Shown here in pieces: positions 1 through 5,560 of a DNA stretch of 5,560 nt. Numbering within the stretch: position 1 is the first letter of the stretch; each line of letters begins with the position of its first letter. The position numbers were made by a program, and so were the translations under genes. The notes under the pieces are model-generated. The model saw nothing but the letters and a program-made list of their open reading frames with translations. It did no database searches and was not told the DNA's origin. Origin of the DNA: CAZUQA01 sp964622375 (GTDB lineage: Bacteria; Bacillota_I; Bacilli_A; Erysipelotrichales; Erysipelotrichaceae); assembly GCA_964622375.1 (NCBI GenBank), contig CAZUQA010000049.1, positions 1 through 5,560 on the forward strand, written 5' to 3'.

Positions 1-479
1 TCCTTCAGCTTCACTCCATCGCGGTGCTTGGTGGTTAAGTAGTCAGCATACTCACAAGCCGTTATCGCGATTACCGGTATTCCTTTTTCTTTAGCTCTAA
101 GCGCCGCATCGACCGGGGCTATGTTGTTGCCCGAGTTGGATACGACAATTAAAACATCGTTAGGGGTAATGCGATGATAATCCACGACATATTTGCCGAT
201 GTCGTAAGTGTTCTCTACTAAGTAAGATTTGGTAATTTCAAAAGTACCCAAAGCACTGGCTTCGACAATTGCACAATAGTTAGCCGGACTGGCAGCACGC
301 CAAAAAGCATCTTCAATAATCAAGTGGGAATGCCCGGTACCAAAGCCATAAATGATACCATCGTTCTTTGTCACTTTGGCTAGTAAAGTCGCTGCCGCCA
401 TGATGTTGTCCCCTTGGGTTTCTTTAATCTTTTCAATAATGGCACTGATCCCCGCTAAATACTTCTCATAAGCTTTCAC
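1..479 (-). CDS. SIS-domain phosphosugar-binding protein (COG4821/UPF0309-like), N-terminal part
   Basis: A minus-strand reading frame of 159 codons runs off the window edge. The family is usually about 240-250 residues, so about two thirds is present. It starts at a GTG (477-479) placed 9 bases after an AAAGGAG ribosome binding site. Residues 2-40 form the N-terminal helical region (KAYEKYLAGISAIIEKI). The SIS fold then begins with strand and loop GFGTGHSH (45-52), and continues with VVSNSGNN (112-119) and the strand VIAITA (136-141). The Ser/Thr-rich loops are the expected phosphosugar contacts. GHSH and the late Y-x-x-x-x-T-x-x-H stretch (147-152) are what I recall of the COG4821 group, cytoplasmic proteins often found near amino-sugar uptake and catabolism genes. 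The substrate cannot be told from this sequence, and whether it isomerises, cleaves or only senses a sugar phosphate is open. It is transcribed divergently from the helicase. The fold is confident, the subfamily likely. Confidence 0.88.
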   Translation of the reverse strand, partial: MKAYEKYLAGISAIIEKIKETQGDNIMAAATLLAKVTKNDGIIYGFGTGHSHLIIEDAFWRAASPANYCAIVEASALGTFEITKSYLVENTYDIGKYVVDYHRITPNDVLIVVSNSGNNIAPVDAALRAKEKGIPVIAITACEYADYLTTKHRDGVKLK

Positions 480-488
480 GTTTCTTTT

Positions 489-495
489 CTCCTTT
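489..495 (-). promoter_or_regulatory. Ribosome binding site of the SIS gene
   Basis: AAAGGAG on the minus strand lies 9 bases before the GTG at 479-477. It decides the start, because there is no ATG in frame nearby. Confidence 0.8.
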
Positions 496-537
496 GTTTG
501 CCTACTACTATATAAAATTTGCTTGCTATTCATTAAT

Positions 538-567
538 ATTATAATGTAATTCTCTTCAGCAAACCAA
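538..567 (-). promoter_or_regulatory. Probable sigma-A-type promoter of the SIS gene
   Basis: On the minus strand TTGGTT (567-562) is followed after 18 bases by a perfect TATAAT (543-538). Initiation about 7 bases further on would give a leader of roughly 50 nucleotides before the GTG. The -10 box is consensus, the -35 box matches four of six positions, and the spacing is acceptable. This is inference from motif matching only. Confidence 0.5.
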
Positions 568-594
568 GGAGATAAAGCGCAGAATGGTTTTCTG
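557..594. repeat. Imperfect inverted repeat in the divergent intergenic region (possible operator)
   Basis: CAGCAAACCA (557-566) and TGGTTTTCTG (585-594) are reverse complements at nine of ten positions, separated by 18 bases. The left arm overlaps the -35 hexamer of the SIS promoter, which would suit a repressor site. The long loop and lack of a T-run after the right arm argue against a terminator. No catabolite-repression (cre) consensus or T-box motif was seen here. A repeat of this size can arise by chance. Confidence 0.3.
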
Positions 595-663
595 GTGTAG
601 CTTCATTAGCTGTTTGTGTTACCTGTCTTTTATGGGGCGGCTTTTTTTAGTTTCAGTTTTTTA

Positions 664-672
664 TGTTATTAT
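664..672 (+). promoter_or_regulatory. Possible extended -10 promoter for the helicase gene
   Basis: TGTTATTAT is an extended -10 element (TGn plus TATTAT), 40 bases before the helicase ATG. No convincing -35 box lies 16-18 bases upstream, only a T-rich run (642-648), as is often seen with extended -10 promoters in Firmicutes. It would give a leader of about 33 nucleotides. The rest of the 480-711 gap holds no gene or terminator that I can see. Confidence 0.35.
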
Positions 673-696
673 TTAGCCAGTGCATAGCTTTGTCAC

Positions 697-701
697 GGAG
701 G
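697..701 (+). promoter_or_regulatory. Ribosome binding site that fixes the helicase start
   Basis: GGAGG ends 10 bases before the ATG at 712. An in-frame TTG at 703 would sit one base from this site, too close to be used, so the ATG is preferred. Confidence 0.8.
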
Positions 702-711
702 ATTGGATAAT

Positions 712-3537
712 ATGGCTTTGATTGTTTGTCCGGAATGCCAAAACCGCATATCAGAATATGCCACCAGCTGTCCGCACTGTGGTTTACCGGCTGAGCGCTT
801 TTATCGTGATGAAGCAGTAGGCGCTACTAACACTAATGATATTGACTTCGTGAAGCTAAAGAATGCTCTTAATATATTTAAACGTGATTATTCCACGCTC
901 TTGAAATTTCCCGGTTATATCAGCGGTAAAAGGCTAAAAAAGTTTAAACAAAAATATAACTATTGGTTTTCTAAAGTATCCAGTATTACTAACTATCGTC
1001 TAATTGAAACTCAAGCGGCGGCAAACGCTATCAATATGACGGAGGTAGAAGAGTTTTTGCGTCGTTACTTGTCCTTCAATAGTGATATGGAAGCTCATAA
1101 CCGTGACTTTATTGATAGATCTTTGATAAGCTACAAGGATTACTTTGATAAAGCCTTAAAAAGTGTCGATCCCAATTTACTATTAGATGAGGAACAAAGA
1201 AGGGCGATATTGACTGATGATGATTACTGTCTTTTGGTGGCCGGAGCCGGTTCCGGTAAAACTACCACGATTACCGGCAAAGTGAAATACTTAGTGGAAA
1301 TTCAAGGTATCGACCCTAGTGACATCATTGTCATCTCTTATACCAACAAAGCGGTAAATGAACTAAAACATCGTATTCAAAAATTACTAAAACTACCGAT
1401 TAAAGTCTCCACTTTTCACGCTTTCGCCTATGACCTTATTCTTAAATTTGACAGCACCTGTCCGAAAGTTAACTACTCAGCCTACAACATCATCGCCCAT
1501 ATGTTGGAAAAAGAAATATTCAATGATCAAGCGTTTTTACGGAAAGTTTTGCTTTTTCTCGGTTACTATTTTGAAATCCCCGAGGATGTCATGGAGTACG
1601 AAAGCCTTAACCAATATCATTTGTTAAAAGCGCAAAAGGATTATGAAACCCTTAAGAGCAATGCCGGCGAATATATCAAAAAAGTAGCTGACCAAAGAAA
1701 AATGGCGCTGCGCACTCTCACCGGGGAGTTTCTGCGTTCCGTTCAGGAAACACAAATCGCTAACTTCCTTTATCTAAATGCTATCGATTATGAATACGAA
1801 CCGGTTTATCCTTACAGGATTAGTTCCGCGCGCAAGAAGTATACCCCGGATTTTCTTATTAGACAGGGTGAACTAAAAGTTTATTTGGAACACTATGCTA
1901 TTAACGAAAATTTCTCCAGTTATGTTTTTAATGAAACTGAACTAAAGCGTTACGCCAACAAAATCGCCAGCAAACGCCGTATTCATAAAGAAAATGGTAG
2001 TCTTTTGTTGGAAACTTGGTCCGGTTATAACGATAGAGGCCAGCTGGTCGATCATTTAGCTAAAACTCTGAAAGCTGCCGGCTTTGTCCTAAAAGAGCGG
2101 GATTTCTCTGAAGTCTACAAAAAAATCGTGGAAACCAGTAAAGATAAGTATATTGTGCATATGACCTTCTTCTTGATGGAGTTTATCTCTTTGTACAAAA
2201 CTTGTGGTTATGATGATCAAGACTTCACTCTGTTACGATCAAAAACCGACAACCCCCGTACTTTATTGTTTTTAGATATTGCCGAGACGGTCTACCACTA
2301 TTATCAAAGCCAGTTAAAGAGCAAGCGCAGCATTGATTTTGAGGATATGATTAACAATGCAAATACCTATTTGACCGATAGCAGCCTGCAAAAACTGGAC
2401 TTACCTTATAAGTATATTATCGTTGATGAGTTTCAAGACATCGCGCGCCAACGCTTTAATCTTACGAAAAAGCTCAGTGAAACTACGCAAGCCAAAGTCC
2501 TGGCTGTTGGTGATGATTGGCAATCGATTTTCGCTTTTGCCGGCTCCGAAGTCAATCTCTTTACGCAGTTTCTAGAAATGATGGGTGGCGGTATCCAAAT
2601 GCAAATCACCCATACTTACCGTAACTCTCAAGAGCTGATTGATATAGCCGGTGGCTTTATCCAAAAAAACACTAAGCAAATCCCGAAAAAACTGATTTCC
2701 CCAAAAAGACTAAATAATCCTCTAATCCTTATTGAGTACGATGACTCCTATAAAGCCAACTATGCTATGGCTGATGCTGCTGAAAAAGCCGTCGGGATGA
2801 TAGTAAAAGAACATGGCTCAAGAAGTCCGATTCTCTTTTTGGGGCGTTACAACTTTGACAGCTTTAAATTATGTCAAAGTGGGAAATTCGCACAGCTTAC
2901 CAAAGAGCAGCTTCGCTGCTTGAAATATCCGGATGCCCCGATAATTTCTCTCACCACCCACAGTGCTAAGGGTCTGGGTTTTGAAAATGTCGTACTCATC
3001 AATATTACCGACAAAACTTTCGGCTTTCCCTGCCAACTGGAAGATGACCCCATTATGCACCTGGTCAGAAAACAGGATGACTCTCTACCCTTTGCGGAAG
3101 AACGGCGCTTATTCTATGTTGCTCTTACCCGGACTAAAAATCGGGCTTATATCCTAACGCCGCAAAACAAACCTTCGCGCTTTTTAATTGAACTAATTGA
3201 AGATTACCAGCTACCCCATTCTGATAAGTTGAGAATGGAAATTGTTGATACCTTCAAACTGCGTTGCCCCTTGTGCAATTACCCTTTAAAAGCCGAGTTC
3301 AATAAAAACTATGGCTTAAACCTCTATTTGTGCACCAATGAGCCGGAAATCTGTGACTTCATGACCAACAGCAAAAACTATCTCCATGATATCTACAAAT
3401 GTGATAAATGTCAGGATGGCTACATGATTGTAAAAACCAGTGATGACAATGTTTTCTACGGTTGCACTAATTATGACAGCAAAAATAAAAGCGGTTGTAA
3501 GAACACCAAAGCCATCAAACGCAAAGAAGCAATTTAA
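712..3537 (+). CDS. UvrD/helicase IV-type superfamily 1 DNA helicase with inserted nuclease-like domain and terminal zinc fingers
   Basis: A 941-residue ATP-dependent DNA helicase, predicted cytoplasmic. Domains in order: a zinc ribbon with C6/C9 and C20/C23, opening MALIVCPEC, which supports this start; a helical region (about 30-145); Q-motif Q162; Walker A GAGSGKT (178-184); motif Ia (209-218); Ib STFHAFA (233-239); II VDEFQD (571-576); III GDDWQS (600-605); IV THTYRN (633-638); V THSAKGLGFE (749-758); VI RRLFYVALTRTK (798-809). GDDWQ and the DEFQDI context are typical of E. coli helicase IV, but that enzyme is about 684 residues. Most of the extra length is an insertion between Ib and II (about 340-440) with a PD-(D/E)xK-like core: E346, PDF at 379-381, E393-H394 and a strand LLLETW (431-436). 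The C-terminus carries two topoisomerase-I-type zinc fingers, C852/C855/C874/C881 and C897/C900/C918/C929. Every helicase motif is intact, so it should be active. It ends in tandem TAA codons. The role, repair or phage defence, is not determined. I give no symbol because helD means different proteins in E. coli and Bacillus. Confidence 0.93.
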   Translation: MALIVCPECQNRISEYATSCPHCGLPAERFYRDEAVGATNTNDIDFVKLKNALNIFKRDYSTLLKFPGYISGKRLKKFKQKYNYWFSKVSSITNYRLIETQAAANAINMTEVEEFLRRYLSFNSDMEAHNRDFIDRSLISYKDYFDKALKSVDPNLLLDEEQRRAILTDDDYCLLVAGAGSGKTTTITGKVKYLVEIQGIDPSDIIVISYTNKAVNELKHRIQKLLKLPIKVSTFHAFAYDLILKFDSTCPKVNYSAYNIIAHMLEKEIFNDQAFLRKVLLFLGYYFEIPEDVMEYESLNQYHLLKAQKDYETLKSNAGEYIKKVADQRKMALRTLTGEFLRSVQETQIANFLYLNAIDYEYEPVYPYRISSARKKYTPDFLIRQGELKVYLEHYAINENFSSYVFNETELKRYANKIASKRRIHKENGSLLLETWSGYNDRGQLVDHLAKTLKAAGFVLKERDFSEVYKKIVETSKDKYIVHMTFFLMEFISLYKTCGYDDQDFTLLRSKTDNPRTLLFLDIAETVYHYYQSQLKSKRSIDFEDMINNANTYLTDSSLQKLDLPYKYIIVDEFQDIARQRFNLTKKLSETTQAKVLAVGDDWQSIFAFAGSEVNLFTQFLEMMGGGIQMQITHTYRNSQELIDIAGGFIQKNTKQIPKKLISPKRLNNPLILIEYDDSYKANYAMADAAEKAVGMIVKEHGSRSPILFLGRYNFDSFKLCQSGKFAQLTKEQLRCLKYPDAPIISLTTHSAKGLGFENVVLINITDKTFGFPCQLEDDPIMHLVRKQDDSLPFAEERRLFYVALTRTKNRAYILTPQNKPSRFLIELIEDYQLPHSDKLRMEIVDTFKLRCPLCNYPLKAEFNKNYGLNLYLCTNEPEICDFMTNSKNYLHDIYKCDKCQDGYMIVKTSDDNVFYGCTNYDSKNKSGCKNTKAIKRKEAI

Positions 3538-3557
3538 TAAAATACCCCTGGAAACTC

Positions 3558-4292
3558 ATGAACATCCAAAAACTCCTAAAAACAATATTCGAGAAAACCA
3601 ACTTAGCAACAATTTTTCTTTTATCCTTGCCGGTTAATTTCATGCTCTGGCTTTTAGGTTACACCATCGTTCCTTTCAATTTATTGGCTTGGCATATTCT
3701 ATTAGCAATCTTTCTTTCTGTTGTTACCGTTAAAGAATTTTTGGCTATAAGAACAAGCACCCAACATTTTACCCAAGCTATTCTTCCTATTATTGCGTTT
3801 TTCTATATTCTCTTTCGAGCGACAGTTTATAACTTTTCGGGCTCCAGCCAAATGTTCATCTATTTTTATCACGCAATTTTTGTTTTTCTGTGCTCTTTGA
3901 CGATTTTTTATTTCTATCAAACCGAGAAAATCGCAAAAATTGTCGGCATCTTTCTTTACTCGGTTTTTCTTTCTCTTGTTACCTACACTATTTTCATTAT
4001 TGTATGTTTTAGTGATTGGGGAGCAGAAACTGTCGTTTACTCATGTATGTCACCAAATTCTTTGTATCTGGCTGAAATAATTGATTACGATGCGGGAGCT
4101 TTAGGAGGGAGCACGGAGGTAGTTGTGACTTCTCAAGCAAAACATGACATTAACCTCTTGATAATCAAATTACATAAAGATAATACCCAGACTGTTTATT
4201 CCGGCAAGTGGGGAGAATTTAATTATATGAAAATATTTTGGGAAAGTGATTACACCCTAAATATTAACGGTATGCCTTACCAAATTAAGTAA
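3558..4292 (+). CDS. Five-helix membrane protein with DUF5412-like C-terminal domain
   Basis: A 244-residue protein of unknown function, predicted to sit in the cytoplasmic membrane. Hydrophobic segments that look like helices lie at about residues 17-38, 42-62, 74-92, 99-119 and 128-151. The final 85 residues are soluble. This part begins YSCMSPNSLYLAEIIDYDAG (161-180), continues with GGSTEVVV (183-190) and ends with a Trp-containing KIFWESDYTLNING (225-238). The order SPN-x-x-Y, Gly-rich turn, beta strands, W-x-x-x-x-T-x-x-x-NG is what I recall of DUF5412 in Firmicutes, but I cannot run a profile search. The ATG at 3558 is 20 bases after the helicase stop, with no clear ribosome binding site (only TGGA) and no terminator between, so translational coupling to the helicase is likely. 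Its AT-rich, Phe-rich composition is normal for a membrane protein. No catalytic motif is visible. Confidence 0.75.
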   Translation: MNIQKLLKTIFEKTNLATIFLLSLPVNFMLWLLGYTIVPFNLLAWHILLAIFLSVVTVKEFLAIRTSTQHFTQAILPIIAFFYILFRATVYNFSGSSQMFIYFYHAIFVFLCSLTIFYFYQTEKIAKIVGIFLYSVFLSLVTYTIFIIVCFSDWGAETVVYSCMSPNSLYLAEIIDYDAGALGGSTEVVVTSQAKHDINLLIIKLHKDNTQTVYSGKWGEFNYMKIFWESDYTLNINGMPYQIK

Positions 4293-4307
4293 TCCTAGCA
4301 GGAATCT

Positions 4308-4316
4308 TGGTATAAT
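4308..4316 (+). promoter_or_regulatory. Possible extended -10 promoter upstream of the metallopeptidase gene
   Basis: TGGTATAAT has a TGn extension and a perfect TATAAT. The bases 17 upstream (AGTAAT) are not a -35 box. Initiation near 4323 would leave a leader of about 110 nucleotides. It excludes translation of the small frame at 4315 from this same transcript. Confidence 0.35.
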
Positions 4317-4425
4317 GATCTCGGTTCTTTTTACACCAGTTTTCTTTGGCTATTACTTGAAGCATTATTATCCCGGAATATTGTTAATGACTATCCTACC
4401 TGTGAAAGGTTATAGTAAGATATAA
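4315..4425 (+). CDS. Candidate small hydrophobic peptide, 36 residues
   Basis: An ATG frame of 36 codons opens MISVLFTPVFFGYYL and ends in a basic tail, VKGYSKI. A partial ribosome binding site, AGGA (4300-4303), lies 11 bases before it. The stop is 7 bases before the metallopeptidase ATG, which itself lacks a good binding site, so this peptide could couple its translation. Residues 2-28 are hydrophobic enough for one membrane segment. I recognise no family. Against it are the short length, AT-rich sequence in which such frames arise by chance, and the overlap of its start with a TATAAT box. Treat it as a candidate only. Confidence 0.2.
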   Translation: MISVLFTPVFFGYYLKHYYPGILLMTILPVKGYSKI

Positions 4426-4432
4426 GTTAAGT

Positions 4433-5326
4433 ATGAAAAGAACGCAAAGCGCTAATGCTCTTTTTGTTAAGAATATTCTACAGAAAATCCCCCCTCAACA
4501 TCGTGAAGCAATAACGGAAATTATCGACTGTGCACCTGAGCCTTACCACGGTATCTTTTTAGCTTATACCGATAAGATTCGCCTTAATAGAAAAAGTCTG
4601 ACTTTTATCCACAGTTTACTCTTTCGTCAGAGTGAAGGAATGAGCCTGCCATACTTTGGTATCTTTATGAGTATTCCTGAGCAGAGTCGTAACTTAACTA
4701 TCAATGGCAAACAGTACCCCCAGTGGTATGAAACACTCTTTCATGAAATAGGTCATTCCATTGATTACCTCAGTGGTCATAGCAGTAAGAAACTCAACCC
4801 TTATTTAATAGAAGATGTAAAGAATTATATTTATAGTATGGCCCGGGAAATTTACAGTTTTGATGAGACTACCAAAGAAAAAGCAACACAAAATTTCCTT
4901 AAAGGCATCAAAGCTGATGATCAGGCAAGTGATGAGGTCGGACAACTGCAATACAAAATATTCTTAGAACTACGTAAACGCATTCCCCAAGACTCTTACC
5001 TTTATGATGTAATCGGTGGGGTAACAAAAAATGCCCTGACTAAGACTGTCCAAGGCCACACTTTAGGCGGACTCCATGAAGATCGCTATTGGTACAGTCA
5101 AAGCAAAGCAACATACTTAGCTAATCGCTTGCCCTTAATCGGTAGACTGGTACCTGCCATTTCTCCCGGTTTAGAATATTTCGCCCATAACTTTTGTGAT
5201 GGCATGCTTCACAACCAAGCTAGCCTAAATCTCAGCAAAACTGTCTTTCCTATTACTTCTAAAATTCTGCTTGGTGTTTCTCCTTCAAATAGTAAGGAAG
5301 GCTTTGTATCCCCAATTCTTAAGTAG
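4433..5326 (+). CDS. HExxH zinc-metallopeptidase-like protein (MuF/polymorphic-toxin type domain)
   Basis: A 297-residue protein with a zinc-peptidase signature. TLFHEIGHSIDYLSG (101-115) holds H104 and H108 as zinc ligands and E105 as the catalytic base. E248 in GLEYFAHNF (246-254) is the likely third ligand. GH (208-209) and HEDRYW (215-220) precede it. This arrangement, an HE-x-GH-x-ID helix, then a Tyr-Trp stretch, then E-x-FA, is what I recall of peptidase domains at the C-termini of phage MuF-like head proteins and some polymorphic toxins. Those are normally fused to a delivery domain; none is present here, nor a signal peptide or membrane helix. The ATG has no clear ribosome binding site (TAAGTTAAGT upstream). 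The last 18 or so residues (about 280-297) are antisense to an ATPase remnant, so the natural C-terminus may have been replaced. The ligand set seems complete, so activity is possible. Substrate unknown; it could also be a domesticated or inactive remnant. Confidence 0.72.
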   Translation: MKRTQSANALFVKNILQKIPPQHREAITEIIDCAPEPYHGIFLAYTDKIRLNRKSLTFIHSLLFRQSEGMSLPYFGIFMSIPEQSRNLTINGKQYPQWYETLFHEIGHSIDYLSGHSSKKLNPYLIEDVKNYIYSMAREIYSFDETTKEKATQNFLKGIKADDQASDEVGQLQYKIFLELRKRIPQDSYLYDVIGGVTKNALTKTVQGHTLGGLHEDRYWYSQSKATYLANRLPLIGRLVPAISPGLEYFAHNFCDGMLHNQASLNLSKTVFPITSKILLGVSPSNSKEGFVSPILK

Positions 5327-5493
5327 TTTGCAGAATAATCAGGGTTCGGCATAAACAGTGCGCTTTTTGCTTTTTCTTTTGCTGTTCTTGTTTTGCCGCA
5401 CCATTTAGAACATTCAATCAAAACTGCGCCGGTTGTCGCTAGCGCCTTAGTCAGCACTATATCAACTGTTCTTTTTAGATATTCTTTTGTCAT
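5257..5493 (-). pseudogene. Truncated AAA_14/DUF4143-family ATPase, N-terminal remnant
   Basis: A minus-strand frame starts at ATG 5493-5491. It reads YLKRTVDIVLTKAL (residues 5-18), GAVLIECSKWCGKT (22-35), MPNPDYSANYLRIGD (48-62) and KPSLLFEGETP (64-74). This is the characteristic N-terminus of AAA_14 ATPases with a DUF4143 C-terminal domain, which are normally about 400 residues. Family resemblance stops near residue 74-79. The expected next motif, DEWQ, is absent, and the frame continues only by chance into the antisense of the metallopeptidase gene, stopping at 5209. The P-loop is damaged: the usual EGPKWCGKT has become ECSKWCGKT, losing the first Gly. Only a weak ribosome binding site (AAGTGAG) precedes the ATG. 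Only about a fifth of the gene is left, so it is almost certainly non-functional. Confidence 0.8.
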
Positions 5494-5560
5494 TTACTCA
5501 CTTCTTCGTTATACAATCATATTATCTTCTCTCATTACTATTCTTCACATTTCTGGATTT
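5494..5560. other. Upstream flank of the ATPase remnant
   Basis: This AT-rich stretch would have been the promoter and leader of the ATPase gene. On the minus strand TATAAC lies at 5515-5510 and a weak AAGTGAG at 5503-5497. I see no other gene, terminator or repeat before the window ends. Confidence 0.3.

Larger units (their letters stand above)
4293..4432. other. AT-rich intergenic region upstream of the metallopeptidase gene
   Basis: This 140-base gap holds no strong terminator for the membrane-protein gene; TCCT-AGC-AGGA (4293-4303) is only a four-base stem. TGGTATAAT (4308-4316) fits an extended -10 promoter without a good -35 box. TATAGT (4411-4416) could be a second, weaker -10. A small dyad, ACCT/AGGT (4398-4401, 4407-4410) flanked by CTAT/ATAG, overlaps that second box and could be an operator or chance. 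The same stretch contains the small open reading frame listed separately. Confidence 0.4.

Noticed and set aside
626..660. GGGGCGGC followed by a T-run, resembling a rho-independent terminator
   Set aside because: There is no complementary GC arm upstream, so no stem can form, and no plus-strand gene precedes it.
570..700. T-box or other riboswitch leader before the helicase
   Set aside because: No T-box consensus, specifier hairpin or terminator stem is present, and a helicase is not a usual riboswitch target.
703..711. Helicase start at the in-frame TTG, adding three residues
   Set aside because: The GGAGG site would be one base from this codon, whereas it is 10 bases from the ATG at 712. 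The protein opening MALIVCPEC also matches the usual start of such zinc-ribbon proteins.
1430..1627. Plus-strand open frame of 65 codons inside the helicase
   Set aside because: It overlaps the helicase core in another frame, has no ribosome binding site, and its sequence looks like a frame-shifted shadow.
2869..3157. Overlapping frames on both strands (2869-3060 minus, 2963-3157 plus)
   Set aside because: They cover helicase motifs V and VI, which are conserved in the main frame. Neither has a family-like sequence.
3440..3637. Plus-strand frame bridging the helicase end and the membrane protein start
   Set aside because: It is a low-complexity shadow of two better-supported genes and has no binding site.
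3702..3920. Minus-strand frame of 72 codons inside the membrane protein gene
   Set aside because: It is antisense to membrane helices; its Lys/Asn-rich sequence is the expected product of reading Phe/Ile-rich codons backwards.
5209..5256. C-terminal 15-16 codons of the minus-strand frame as genuine ATPase sequence
   Set aside because: They do not match the expected DEWQ region and lie wholly inside the well-supported peptidase gene on the other strand.

Overview
The window looks like a piece of chromosome from a low-to-moderate G+C Bacillota-type bacterium. The clues are strong GGAGG-type ribosome binding sites, GTG and ATG starts, AT-rich intergenic regions with TATAAT-like hexamers, the standard code with TGG for Trp, and protein families common in Firmicutes: a COG4821-type SIS protein, an AAA_14/DUF4143 ATPase remnant and a DUF5412-like domain. 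I cannot name a genus from the sequence alone.

Layout. Positions 1-479 (minus strand) hold the first two thirds of a SIS-domain phosphosugar-binding protein whose C-terminus lies outside the window. It is transcribed away from a 232-base divergent intergenic region (480-711) that carries a good minus-strand promoter, an imperfect inverted repeat and a weaker plus-strand promoter. Positions 712-3537 (plus) encode a 941-residue superfamily 1 DNA helicase of the helicase IV/UvrD type. It has an N-terminal zinc ribbon, all the expected helicase motifs, a PD-(D/E)xK-like nuclease domain inserted between motifs Ib and II, and two topoisomerase-type zinc fingers at the C-terminus. Twenty bases later, with no terminator between, a five-helix membrane protein with a DUF5412-like C-terminal domain follows (3558-4292), so the two probably share a transcript.

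After a 140-base AT-rich gap, which may encode a 36-residue hydrophobic peptide, comes a 297-residue HExxH zinc-metallopeptidase-like protein (4433-5326). It resembles the peptidase domains found at the C-termini of phage MuF-type head proteins and polymorphic toxins, but here it stands alone. Its last 18 or so codons are written on the antisense strand of a truncated, decaying AAA_14/DUF4143 ATPase gene (minus strand, 5493 to about 5257). The 3' end of the metallopeptidase gene therefore looks like a recombination junction.

How the parts fit. The SIS gene is an ordinary metabolic gene and probably the edge of conserved chromosome. The helicase/membrane-protein pair could be DNA repair or phage defence; the sequence does not decide. 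The metallopeptidase plus ATPase remnant look like an accessory region with gene turnover. No RNA gene, CRISPR array or intact insertion sequence is visible.
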